Origin: Ambrosia x helenae | Lineage: Eukaryota; Streptophyta; Magnoliopsida; Asterales; Asteraceae | Assembly: GCA_030844895.1 (NCBI GenBank) | Contig: CM061234.1 | Location: forward strand, 15,559,573 to 15,623,572 | Direction: 5' to 3' | Length of the DNA stretch: 64,000 nucleotides | In this document: positions 24,506-48,746 of the stretch, piece by piece | How the letters are laid out: every line of letters starts with the position of its first letter | Position numbering within the stretch: position 1 is the stretch's first letter | The notes under the pieces: model-generated | Seen by the model: only the letters and a program-made list of their open reading frames with translations | Told to the model about the DNA's origin: nothing | Databases searched by the model: none | Program-made: the position numbers and the translations under genes

Positions 24506-25625
24506 CGACTCGACTCACTTTACCATATAATTACTTTCCCATTAAGTAGTTATACTAGGATCTTGTCAGTCGAGATTTCATTTTTCCCATAATCGACTCG
24601 ACTCACCTTTCCATATATTTATTTTCCCATTAATAAATATACTATGATCTTGTCGATTCGATATTACATTTTACAACCATCGACTCGACTCACTTTACCG
24701 TATAATTATTTTCCCATTAAATAATTATACTAGGATCTTGTCGATTCGATATTACATTTTACAACCATCGACTCGACTCACTTTACCGTATAATTATTTT
24801 CCCATTAAATAATTATACTAGGATCTTGTCGATTCGATATTACATTTTACAACCATCGACTCGACTCACTTTACCGTATAATTATTTTCCCATTAAATAA
24901 TTATACTAGGATCTTGTCGATTCGACACTACATTTTACAACCATCGACTCGACTCACTTTACCGTATAATTATTTTCCATTAAATAATTATACTAGGGTC
25001 TTGTCGATTCGACATTACATTTTACGACCATCGACTCGACCCACTTTACCGTATAATTATTTTCCCATTAAATAATTATACTAGGGTCTTGTCGATTCGA
25101 CATTACATTTTACGACCATCGACTCGACTCACTTTACCGTATAATTATTTTCCCATTAAATAATTATACTAGGATCTTGTCGATTCGACACTACATTTTA
25201 CAACCATCGACTCGACTCACTTTACCGTATAATTATTTTCCCATTAAATAATTATACTAGGGTCTTGTCGATTCGACATTACATTTTACGACCATCGACT
25301 CGACTCACTTTACCGTATAATTATTTTCCCATTAAATAATTATACTAGGATCTTGTCGATCGATATTTCGCTTTCAACACCCGACTCGGCTCACTTTACC
25401 ATATATTTATTTTCCCATTAAATAAATATACTAGGATCTTGCCGATCGATATTTCGTTTTCAACACCCGACTCGGCTCACTTTACCATATATTTATTTTC
25501 CCATTAAATAAATATACTAGGATCTTGCCGATCGATATTTCGTTTTCAACACCCGACTCGGCTCACTTTACCATATATTTATTTTCCATTAAATAAATAT
25601 ACTAGGATCTTGCCGATTCGACATC
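24506..25625 (-). repeat. 13-copy tandem array of ~88 bp hairpin units
   Basis: Units start CGACTCGACTCAC or CGACTCGGCTCAC at 24506, 24594, 24681, 24769, 24857, 24945, 25032, 25120, 25208, 25296, 25382, 25468 and 25554. The periods are 86-88. Each unit contains an 11-base inverted repeat around a short TCCCATT-type loop. The arms are TATAATTATTT/AAATAATTATA in units 3-10 and TATATTTATTT/AAATAAATATA in units 11-13, with variants in units 1 and 2. Arm changes are matched on the opposite arm. Confidence 0.95.
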
Positions 25626-26854
25626 ATTGATTTAGCCGGGGGCTATCATGCCTTCTAGATAAAGATGATCAAGCCTATTAACTCAGCAAGGACGATTCTG
25701 CCCTCCAATAGGGGAAGGAACGCCTGACCCTCGAAGACAACTCGGGCATGTGTTAGATCAAGAATGACTTACTCACAGTAATAATACAGCAGCACACGGG
25801 CAACTAATCTCAATACTGATCCACACAGGGTCCCGTGCTCAAAACGCACTAGTTTTGCAGGGACGCACCCTCGGTCTTCACTGGGTTCCAAGTTTAGCAT
25901 TCCACGCATCGTACCAAGCATTCATCTCTTCGGTAGGCAGTGCATCCTCGTATGTCCGCTCCTTGAAGAACTTTGTGTGGAGGCACTCAACTCCTATACA
26001 AGGAAGTTTTCGTCTCCTGTCCCTATCCGATGCAAGGGTTTACGTCAGATTACTCATATGAATAGACGTTCGAGCTCTTCCGTGTTCGTACCTTAAAGGT
26101 AACGTCGAATAAAGCTCATTAGGTTAGCTAGGATCGGAATCAAGGGACATCGACAAAACCTCCCTTTTAACCCGTTGGCCAACCAAAAGCTAAGACTGAA
26201 CCAAAAGAACAAGAATAGACAAGACAAGGAGTGATCACCAACCCCAGCCCTAGCGTCCACCAAGGTTACCGTGCACCACAGGTTATTATTACGTGTGCAC
26301 CCGTAATGATAATCGGTGTTGCCAGGTAATTTTAGCGCCCGCTAGTTCCGAGCTTCCTGATCCAAAAACAGAGATCTCACACAATACAAGACCTAGACTA
26401 GCTTCGCCTTCACAACATCAGCAACACGACAACGTCCACTAGCACGATAAAGGTTAGCCCTTCCGATCATCCCGTCCGCAGGTAAGCGGGTGAGTTCGTC
26501 GTAGACCACCGCTTCCGCCCGCTTGTTGATATCGGTAATCGATGCAAAAGTGCGGACTAAAGTGAAGTGTGACACGACATCCTTATAGGCAAGCTATCTG
26601 TACTACTTATATGCGTTAACTAGCACTAGTTAGAAAGTTGGATCTTTACACAATATAAACATTCATATCCATATTTTTCTAACATCTTATATATTGACAC
26701 ACATGGCTAGTCGGTCGGAATTTCCCCTTGTACAACCCATGTACAATTTTCTTTCTTTTCTAAAAATATTTCGTTGTGTTTTATTTTTGAAAACTTTGTT
26801 TTCGAGCCAAAACCGGTAATAGTCTAGATTTTTCAAAATCCTAGTTCGCTATAA
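25626..26854 (-). other. 5' leader side of the LARD-like interior
   Basis: Between the tandem array and the primer-binding site, where gag would start in an autonomous element. A 60-codon minus-strand frame at 26393-26575 (with KRAEAVVYDELTRLP) has some coding texture but is not a gag I recognise. Packaging and dimerisation signals would be expected here, but none can be named from sequence alone. Confidence 0.4.
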
Positions 26855-26871
26855 CCTTGGCTCTGATACCA
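26855..26871 (-). other. Primer-binding site, tRNA-iMet
   Basis: The minus strand reads TGGTATCAGAGCCAAGG, complementary to the 3' end of plant initiator tRNA-Met. It is separated from the 5' LTR (ending at 26876) by four bases. Confidence 0.92.
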
Positions 26872-26875
26872 CTTC

Positions 26876-29800
26876 TGTCACACCACGCCAATGGCGGAAA
26901 CACGTGGCGCGACGCTCGAAAGCATATCAAAGTCAAGATTAACACAAACTATATTTAATTAGAAAAGATCATTATATTAAGATGTCGAGAAGGAATACCT
27001 GGTTTCAAACATTACGTAAAACCACAAACATTAAGTTTCAAAGTGGGGTGTTTCCGTTTATGTCCCAACCCGATGGTAACAATAGGTGAAACCCCCAACC
27101 AGTGTCCGACATCCCAAATTCCACCGTACTAGCCGCATACCTGTTCAGCACTTAGTTACCTGAAAGATATGTTTAAAAAGACGTCAATATATAAAATATT
27201 GGTGAGTTCACAGGTTTTAGTTTCGTAATTACAACGTTTTTACATCCTGTGCAGCTCCAGCACAATTTGTGGCCTTTGTATGGAGTAGCTAGCTCCTACA
27301 AACTATGATGATAAGCAATCCCCTGAGTCCCATAACCAAACCAAGACTAATAAATATGCCCCGCTCCAAGTCGTTTCTCGGAACCCAACGACTTAAGTTC
27401 AGAATATGTGCACCTCTTGTCTTTACCGGGTTGACGCTATCAACCAGAGGTGGGCCTCGTCAGGCACCAATAGTACTATCCAAATATTCCTTCAGTTTCA
27501 TTTACCTGAATTAATGGTTACAGTAGCGAGGACCCCACCCCGAGTGGCGAACAAAAACTCAAGTACTCATCATGCCACTTATCACATTTTAACCTTTGAA
27601 AACATTTCAACATGTGATAACTTTTGACAAACATATCTTTCCCCCAGTTAAAACAGTAAAATGGGGCCGTGAAACTCACCTTAATTTCCATGCTTAGCTA
27701 GCAAATAAAACCCAAAGCTTTGACCGACTTCCTCGTGCCCTATTTACCAATAAAGGACACCTTAAAGTCTATCATATATAAGCCTAGCTTATTTTCCGGT
27801 TAAAAGATAGTTTATTCAACTATCTTGACTCGTGTGTACTAACCCGAGTCTTTAAGTGTTTTAACTCGACGAACCGATCGTGACTTATCATAATTCATGA
27901 GTTCACATACGACATAGTACCCAAGTCGCGCACCTGTTACTATTCGTGTGTAAACCATGTTGGACTACTACCATGAAACGCACAACTCATCCCGAGTAAT
28001 AGCTTGTCTCGTAAATCGGATAAGTGTAGTTGCCTTGTATAATTATTTTTGGACAATATACTTTGAAGAAACATAAGTATAATTATTGAAATTGACTAAT
28101 AACATTTGTTATTTCGCTTCCCAAAATCCGAGTGTTTTTAAGTGTTTCGAAGCATTACTTTCAAATAATTTTTCCCAAATAAGTTAGGCGTTTACGCATT
28201 TCAGATCCGTATTTTTGACAACGTTTTGGTTACCAAAAACCATTGAAGTTGACACAATTGACGCTCGACAAAACTATGTATTTGTTTTGCAAATATTGTT
28301 CGATGTTGATCTTTATGGTTGTAATTAACCATTTGTCGAAAACGTCACAACTTTGGACAAAACCATTTGTTTAAAACACTTGGAAAGTTTATTTGTGAAA
28401 GCGTACACAACAATATTAACTTCGTTGTGCTTCAGGTTTTATAAATTTCGGCAGAGTTTCCCCTGTTTTTGTACGAACCAGACAACACAAGTCGTCTTAA
28501 AAATTCCCAAAACAATTTACAAACACAAGACAATCAATCGACTTATCCATTCCAAGCTACATGAGACATTATACGTTCCGTTACTTATATAAATTACACA
28601 TGTTTATATAAGTGCGTATATATATATACCTATATTTATAGTCCAAGAATTTAGTCCGATATCAATATTATAAGTCGCGTTTTTATTTACAATTACCAAA
28701 TACTCCGATTTTACTTACCGCTTAATATTCATATCGGTTCGTTAGCGAGTTAGTCGTTTATATTTATATATTTTAGAATTATATGTGTAAATAATAATAT
28801 AATGAAATAATCACTAGTTAGTTATACCGAAACGCTTGACCGAAGCTCACTGAGTTGACCGGGTCTTGACCGGACCCGAAATCTGACCCGTTGACCATCA
28901 GTTGACCGGGTTGACCAAACCGAATCTAACCCGCCTAACCACGGTTCACCAGATCTGACCGGATCTAACCCGAGAGTGCCATGCTTGACCCACGACTAGA
29001 ACCTGAAGACAACACGCGAACCGAGCCAGATCTGACCCGAACCAAAACAGAGCGGACTCAACCGCACCAGATCTGACCTGACCCGGACCAACCCGGCACC
29101 GAACCATCACCGAACCACAACCATACCCGGCCCAGACCCGCAACAACCGGACACCACCGCCATCCAACCCCATCTGTCCCGATACCCGAACCAGACCACG
29201 TCTGCAGCCACCTACCCGTCATCATCACCGTCGCGCAACCAGAACCCGACCAAAACCCACCACCGGCCCCTCCTAGACCCGCAAACGGCCCGGAAACGGC
29301 TCACCGGAATGTGGCCGGTGAACGAAATCCCGTGAAAACTTGTGAGGAGTCCCCAAAAGACCCGATCTAAACGTTCGTAAAAAGAAAACTCAAAAACGAG
29401 CTTACCGGAAAAGTCGCCGGAATGGTACCAACGTTCAAACCGCTTCGTTTCAGGGAAAACGGCCTCCACCATCGTGTTCGGGGCATCGATATTAGTGGGG
29501 GTGGGGGTGTCACGCGCCGGAAAGCCGCCGGAACGCCGCTGGAAAGCCGCCGGACAGCCGCCGGACGACGCCGGTGACGGCGGCGCCGCCGCTGCTCCGC
29601 TGGCCAGCCGGCCTCCGGTCACCGGAGCCCTTTTCTAGAGAGAGAGAGTGGAGAGAGTTTGGGAGGTTAGAGAGAGAAAGTGAAGTGGGAAATGAGGATT
29701 TTTGGGGTGTTATAGGCTTATATATGTGGGATTTTGGGTTGGACTTCAAGCCCGACGTCGCGTACCAACTGCTCCGTTTTAGCCGTTATCGCTTCTGGAC

Positions 29801-30373
29801 TCAGTTTTGTTCGTAGTCATAAACGACACCAAACCGAGCAATTTAATAAGTATTTTCGTCACCCGACGCGTGAAAACGGCACACGCGTTAAAATCGCGTT
29901 AATCGATTCGGTTGTGTCATCCTTCATTTAAATGATCCGATAACTTTCGAAATTCAACCAATAACATTATTCAAAATAAATAATTACCCTGAAAGTTCGA
30001 TGACGGTTAAAACCACGCAGTTCGACGTCTGATTTCCACGTCAGTTCCTCTCCGCGTTATCCAAAATGCTGCGTTTTAGACCGTTTTTCGCGTCGATTTC
30101 TCTTCCGATTGCATCGATAGTAAATACTTGTCGTATTTACATTTATTAGCCTTATGTTAGTCCACTTTGACAAATTTTTACTGATGTCAGTTCGTTACGT
30201 TAAATACGCGAAGTCTTTCCTTAAAGGCATCAAGACTTCAACGAACTTTCAAAAGGACATCGTAGGACTCATATCAGCTCAACTAACCATAATTAACCTT
30301 AAACCATGTTAATTACTTCTAAAACATGATTAGAATCACGTTAACCGTTGTACGGAATTTGCCGGTTGTCACA
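26876..30373 (-). repeat. Right LTR (5' LTR of the minus-strand element)
   Basis: Direct copy of 16359-19854. It carries the copy of the TATA box (29717-29724) that would drive the genomic transcript leftward. About a third of the differences from the other LTR are changes in homopolymer length. Confidence 0.95.
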
Positions 30374-30482
30374 TATTTCCAACAAACAATGGCACTCATA
30401 ATAACATAAACATCTTGATTTATCCAATAAAAGTTTTGATCATCATATCTGAAAAAATACATTGTCGTTGAAAATCACGTTG

Positions 30483-43083
<12,601 letters not shown>

Positions 43084-43098
<15 letters not shown>

Positions 43099-44045
43099 TT
43101 TAATTTGATTCTCTCCCTCGACTTTCGGTTGGTTTACTATATTTTTAAAGGAAATCTGGATTAGTACACCATGTACTTTAGGTTTCATACACCACTAACA
43201 CTAACATATCAGCATGCATACATAAAAAAACAACAACATACCTATGATGGTAGACGGAGCAAATATTCAGTGGCGGTGCATTACAGATGCAGCGACGGAA
43301 ACAATGACCGGCGACTGTAGTTGGTCGTTGGATGTCATTGGAGAGACGGTGGTGGAAGAACGCTGGAGATGAGAGTCAACTGTTCACGGTGGATGTGCAG
43401 ATGAAATTAAGGTGGGTAGCTACATGAACACTTAATGTGGGTAGTGCTGTTTGATTGTTTTGAGGAGGCCATTTTAATTTGATTCTCTCTGTCCACTGTC
43501 AGCTGGTTTTAGGGGTGTGCAAATGTTGGTTCGGTTCTGTTTTTATATATAACTGAAACCGATAACCGAAGTTCGGTTTTAGAAAAAACCATAACCGAAA
43601 CCGATCGGTTACGGCGGTTCGGTTAATTCGGTTAATATGTCGGTTATGTTCGGTTAATATCCAAACATAAAACATGTGCAAAATTATAAACTTAAAGTAG
43701 TTAGTAAAGTGTTTGGATATTTTTCAAGAATACAAATATATATGAAAACGCAATAAAAATACATGAAATACCGAGAAAACAAATAACAAATGCTTCAAAT
43801 ATATGGATATACATGAAAAATACATGAATTACACGAAATATATATTTCAAATACATAGATATACATGAAAGATACATGAAATATACCAGAAATACATGAA
43901 AATATGTTCCAAATACATGGATATATGTATGAAAAATAATTAAGTATATAACTATCGGTTTGATTTCGGTTATTTCGGTTATGAAAAATGCTTGAGGAGG
44001 CCATTTTAATTTGATTCTCTCCGTCCACTGTCAGCTGGTTTACTA
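43084..44045 (-). repeat. Triplicated start region of the ankyrin gene
   Basis: The block TTGAGGAGGCCATTTTAATT TGATTCTCTC... (start codon, first codons and 5' leader) occurs at about 43084-43139, 43459-43505 and 43991-44045. The two outer copies carry the context ATG-GCC-TCC and the same leader but lack the rest of exon 1. The interval 43505-43990 contains a CGGTTCGGTT-rich hAT-like fragment and an ATACATGAAA minisatellite (about 43735-43930). Confidence 0.8.
43735..43930. repeat. ATACATGAAA-type minisatellite
   Basis: Irregular repetition of ATACATGAAA and AAATACATGGATATA words within the region between the second and third copies of the ankyrin gene start. Confidence 0.6.
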
Positions 44046-44181
44046 TGTTTTTAAACTAGACAAGTCGTGGGTTTACTTTTTTAGCTAAAGCTATCATTCC
44101 TCTCAAAATAGTTTAAATTTGAAAATGCCCTAGCTATTAACATCTCTGCTTCTATTTCAAACCCCTCTTGAAGCGTCTCAC

Positions 44182-47100
44182 CACTACTAGAAAATAGGCC
44201 TAATGCAACTTTTTAGAAGCAACCTTTTCAAATTAGTTGCATTTAACTCTAATGCAACTTTACTAAATATAAAGGTTGCATTAAAAGATCTAATGCAACC
44301 TTTTTATTTAAAAGTTGCAAATTTTATTAAAAATGCAACTTTTTTTGTTGAAAGGTTGCATTGCATTAAATATAAATGCAACTCTTATTTATAAATGTTG
44401 CATTTTTAAAGCTCAAATGCAACTTTTTTATAAAAAAGGTTGCATTCTTAAAAGTTGAACGCGACTATCAATTTAAAAGGTTGCATCCAATTCCAAATAT
44501 ACACGAAGCCATGTCGTAACACAAATACTTATAGGCTCGCTAACTTTCACATGAAAAAAATGTTAGCTTTAGAAATTCAATTAATACGGAAAAAGTATAT
44601 AGGAAGTTTTGATTTGTAAACGGTAAAAAAACATATTTAAATTTTGTTATAACAAAAAAATTGCAATTAAAACAAAAGGTTAAGAGAAAGTTAATAATTT
44701 TATCACATAATATGCCTTTTGAAACTAAAGAAAGTTAATAATTTTATCACACATCGATATGTTTTTTAATTATTTTTTAGATTACATTTATTTTGATAAG
44801 CATTGAAGATTAAAAGTTCCCTTCAATGTTTTATATGATCAGTATCTTTCCCGCTTCTTAGTAAATGAAAATTAAAAGTTACCTCCTAATATTTATTTCC
44901 CCCCAAATGGGGGCACTTTAATCCAAATAAAAAAAAATATAAAACCTGATTTGTCATATATACTGCCCCAACATCTTCTCGATTAACATATTTAGAACCC
45001 TAAACCGCCATCTCCATCTACCCTAAACCGCCATCTCCTTTAGGCGGGTGAGTGGTCGGGTTTTCCCGGGAATTGGTGTCCCGGGTACTCTCGAGTACCT
45101 GATTCACCCAAAGGGTGTCCGAGAGTGCTCGGAAATTGATTCGTTGGCCGTTAAAAAAAAATTACATGTTATGATGTAATAAAAAATTATAATAAAAATT
45201 TATTAAAATTATTACTAATGGGTGTTTTTAACCTTTCATTTAAAAAAAAAAAAAAAGGGGCAGTAAGCAATATTTGACAGAAAGGTTTTAAATTTCACAC
45301 TTTAATCATTCCTAAATAAATATGCCCTGATTTAGCTGAAGGAAGTTTCAATCTCCCAATTAAAGAGGACAACCAAATCTTCAAATCTTCAACCCTCATT
45401 TTCAGCTTCAACCCTCTTTTTTATATAACTATATTAAAAGATTAATCATCTCTCTCTAACAGTATACTCCGCCTCTCCTCCACTTGCTTCCGGCAACACA
45501 TCCGGCTGCTGCTACGGTGAAGATCTCGACCAGGCGTCTAATTTTGTTCGTCTCTGCTAAAACTCTTTACCAGGTTCAACCCTTTTAATTATATTATATT
45601 ATAGAACTGGCTTGTTAATCAATTCCCCCTTTTCGTTCTTATCAAATTGTGTATATATATTATATATTGTGTGTATATATATATATATATTATATATTGT
45701 GTATATATTTTGCAAGGATGGCGCCTCTCACAGAAAGTACAATTGCAATGTCAATGGCAATATCGTAATTATCGCTGATTGTTTGGGTAGTTTTGTTTAT
45801 AGTGACAGCTTTTACCTTTCTGCTGTGAATGCTCTTGATATCCACAAGCATAGTTACACCTTCAATGGTAAATCTTTTATTTTCATATCTCCATATCTAA
45901 TCCAGATCTAATTTTATAGTATTGTATTTCATTGTTATAGTATTGTATTTCATTGTTGTGTAAATTTTATAAATTGTTAAAATTATTTTTATTATTATTT
46001 GAAATTAGGTGGCCTACATTGACCCAATATGAGACCTATTACCATTTAGCGATTATTATCTTTTCATATTTTTAACACCATTTTCTTTTCATATTTTTTT
46101 ATTTTGTATTTGTGAAGAGATAGAATATTTGCTATTTAGAGTTGTATATTAGTTTATGTATATATATTAATGTTTTTACAGAAACGCTGTTTGCGAGCTA
46201 GGGAATCACGCATGTCTCAAAAAAATATGCACACAGCCGGTCCAAAAAGTTTTGCTAGGATTTGTGAGGAGATGGTAATATGTTTCTAGTTTGCCCATGA
46301 TTTGTATTATTTTTATTGTGTAATACACTAATGTTTTTGTTTCCTTATATTTATTTTATTATGAATATAGAAAAATGCTGACCCAAACCAACAATACAAT
46401 TGTTTGAACGTACACGTAAAAGGACGGAAGGGCGCGTATATGTTGATACATATGATGACACACAAACAAAAATTGTAAGTTCTTTCTACTATTATCTTTA
46501 TGTAAATATCCATGTTCTAAGTTCGCCTTATGTAAATATTCAACTATCATGTTTGCTTATTACGTATAGGATTAATTTAATTTTGATGAGGTTAGTGACA
46601 CATGAAAATAGACATCCGTTTTTTAATATTTATCCATAGCATGATTTTAATTATAAAATTATTTCTAATGTATTTTCTTAATTTTTTTGACAATATTTAA
46701 GGAACAAATGAAGAACTACAAGCCAAAGGAGGATGACAACGCTACAGTTGATCCTTATTTAGTTGTAATGAGCAAAGAAAACTATGGGTATCGTCAAATT
46801 TATGGTAGAGGTGTTACAAATACAATGATAAAAAAAGTGGATGGTGCTTGCACGTCATACATGGTTCCAGAGGGAATGATAGAATCTTTTAAAGCAAACG
46901 TTAAAGTTGAGAAAAAACAGTTGCTAGAATTGCGCAAAGAGATCGAAGAGGATCATCAAAGGAAAAAAGCCGAGCTTGAAGTGGACCATGAAAGAAAAAA
47001 GCCGAACTTGAAGTTATTCGAAAAGATATTATTGACAACCAACGAAAAAACTTTGAAGCTATGATGCAAGAGGTTATGAAACAACTACAAGTTGAAGATC

Positions 47101-47708
47101 AAGATGACTAGAAGGCCGGTTTATATTTCTCTTTAGTAAATCATTTGATTATGATGATATTTGTGTTCTTATTGTTTTTTCATAATCGTGATTTAATGCG
47201 TCTTTTAATTATTTGTAATTGGATTTATGTTACAAAGTTGCATTTGTGTGTAAAAGTGTTGCATTTGTTGTAATTAAAATTTATAAAAAACTTGCATTTA
47301 TTAAAAAAAAGGTTGCACTTTTTATATAATAAAAATAGTAAAGGTTGCAATAAGACTAGAAAAATGTTGCATATTTGTAATTAAAATATAATAAAAGTTG
47401 CATTTAAGTGTAGAAAAGGTTACACTTTTGTAACCAAAGTTGCATTTGAGTATTATAAAAGTTACATTTGAATATTATAAAAGTTGCATTAGAATGTAAA
47501 AAAGTTGCATACTAAAAAGTTGCATTAGAGTAGCAAATGTAACACTATAAAAAATGGTTGCATTAAGCCTATAAAGGGTTGCATTAGGTCTAAGGTAACT
47601 GCTTCTGATGCAGCCCCCAATAAAAGGTTGCATTAGACATATTGTAACCTTTTCAAGGCCTAATGCAACATTTTAGTGGTGCTGCAATAGCTTCATTTTC
47701 TTGTAGTG
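44182..47708 (+). mobile_element. Non-autonomous CACTA (En/Spm) transposon
   Basis: The left end CACTACTAGAAAATAG and right end (complement of) CATTTTCTTGTAGTG are inverted. CAC is duplicated on both sides (44179-44181 and 47709-47711), the 3-base duplication of CACTA elements. Both subterminal regions (44200-44490 and 47225-47660) are arrays of AAGTTGCATT/AATGCAACTT words in both orientations, the expected transposase-binding architecture. It encodes only a TnpA-like remnant and no TnpD transposase, so it would depend on an autonomous partner. Confidence 0.92.
46185..47111 (+). pseudogene. TnpA-like ORF (plant Transposase_24 type) of the CACTA element
   Basis: Three exon-like blocks can be seen. 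About 46191-46275 carries ARESRMSQKNMHTAGPKSF. About 46376-46471 carries LFERTRKRTEGRVYVDTYDD. 46702-47111 carries PYLVVMSKENYGYRQIYGRG and a charged coiled-coil tail ending at TAG 47109-47111. Introns are inferred from GTAATA/GTAAGT donors. This order matches the second product of plant CACTA elements. A missing A in the run near 47000 shifts the tail out of frame (KKPNL instead of KKAEL, which occurs intact one repeat earlier). The N-terminal part was not found in 44500-46180, though 45720-45870 has weak coding texture. Confidence 0.7.
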
Positions 47709-48506
47709 CACTATGGTCAAAAAGAGGCGCTTCGGGTTAAATCAAATGAGGTGGTTACGAGGTTATAGGAAAAGCTGAAAATTTTGATCCAAAGCGCCTC
47801 GCTATGGCCAAAGTGAGGCGCTTCGGATAAGGGTTTTAAATTGGGTCGTTTTTTGATGTTTTGAAGTGTTTTTTTTTTTAATTTAATTATTGTAAAAAAA
47901 ATCAAAAATTTAAAAACAAAGTAATAACCCTAATTATCATTAATAACTTTAAAAGTGTTTATTTTTTTTATTCATTACTTCCGGGAAAGATATAACATTA
48001 ATCTTCGTTATTCTTTATCATTTCTAATGTACTTTCTAGATTCTACCCTAAATGAAAATTCAGTACTCCCGGAAAAATACAACACCAATCTTCGTTATCC
48101 ATTATTATGTTTAAGAATTCAATTACTAACAACTGTTCACCACCGTTAAGCTTAAGAAACATAAAATGCGTAAATAATCGTTAAGTGAGGTGAATTATTA
48201 TCATTGATTACATCTTTTGACCTAAAGTACTAATGTGACCGGTCATTGCTCTCTTCCCAAAGTACTAATGAAGACCTTGATCTGCAATATTTGAAAATTA
48301 TCATTTCTTGACATGTTTGGTAACAGAGAGGAACACTTTCTTCTTTTGTTCTGCAATCTTTGTTAGTTGTCAATGTTGTTCTAGTTTTTTCTACTTTTTG
48401 AAAGGTTCGAGAGATAATGTTGTTGTTCTCGAATCTCAGTTAGTCTGAAATGTTACTAAAATGTGAAGACCTTGATCTTCGAATGCGGTATGCAGATTAA
48501 ATTTCA
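47709..48506. other. Target-site hairpin repeats and featureless AT-rich DNA
   Basis: 47787-47820 holds AAGCGCCTCGCTATGGCC then AAAGTGAGGCGCTT, a hairpin with 9-base arms. The CACTA element interrupted another copy of this motif (AAGCGTCTCAC | CTATGGTC ... GAGGCGCTT), and a third partial copy lies at about 49058-49087. No gene supported. Confidence 0.5.
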
Positions 48507-48746
48507 TTAAATAAGTGAAAAAGGCGAATTGGTCAAACTTTGTAAAGGCCTATGTTCTACGGGAGGTGAGTTGGCAATCAAGTGATCCGCTTGGAGTCTA
48601 AAGCTTCGCGTGTCATCTTGGTCAAACTCATGTTGCAACATTCGTCTCCCGGCTATATCACTCTTGTTGAGAGACCTCAAGGCTGCTTCTGCAGCTCTAA
48701 CGTCATAATTGGTTTGTACAAATTGATGATATAAAACCCGACCCAT
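48507..48746 (-). pseudogene. Fragment of a Mei2-like (AML) RNA-binding protein gene
   Basis: The minus-strand frame contains YDVRAAEAALRSLNKSDIAG, the end of the second RRM of plant Mei2-like proteins. It continues with EFDQDDTRSFR, IANSPP and VEHRPLQSL, which in intact proteins follow shortly after. The basic stretch normally between the RRM end and the EFEQD segment is missing, so an internal piece has been lost. No other part of the gene is visible nearby. This is a gene fragment, perhaps moved by a transposon. Family identification is from remembered AML sequences and fairly firm. Confidence 0.7.

Larger units (their letters stand above)
16359..30373 (-). mobile_element. Intact 14.0 kb LARD-like non-autonomous LTR retrotransposon
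   Basis: Two LTRs (16359-19854 and 26876-30373, 3496 and 3498 bp) enclose 7.0 kb. The flanking 5-base duplication TATTT is exact (16354-16358 and 30374-30378). Orientation is minus: the primer-binding site TGGTATCAGAGCCAAGG lies beside the right LTR, the polypurine tract GGGGGGAGAA beside the left one. Each LTR starts TGTGACA and ends TGTCA-type on the transcribed strand. The interior has no frame resembling gag, protease, RT, RNase H or integrase; the longest frames are under 90 codons. This fits the LARD class (large retrotransposon derivatives: long LTRs, structured non-coding interior, mobilised in trans). The LTR length and iMet primer suggest a Tekay/Del-type chromovirus partner, which is inference. 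By eye the LTRs differ at about 25 scattered positions plus a CCG-rich cluster, so the insertion is young. Confidence 0.9.

Noticed and set aside
24506..25625. CRISPR-like array
   Set aside because: Units are contiguous tandem repeats without unique spacers, in a plant retroelement.
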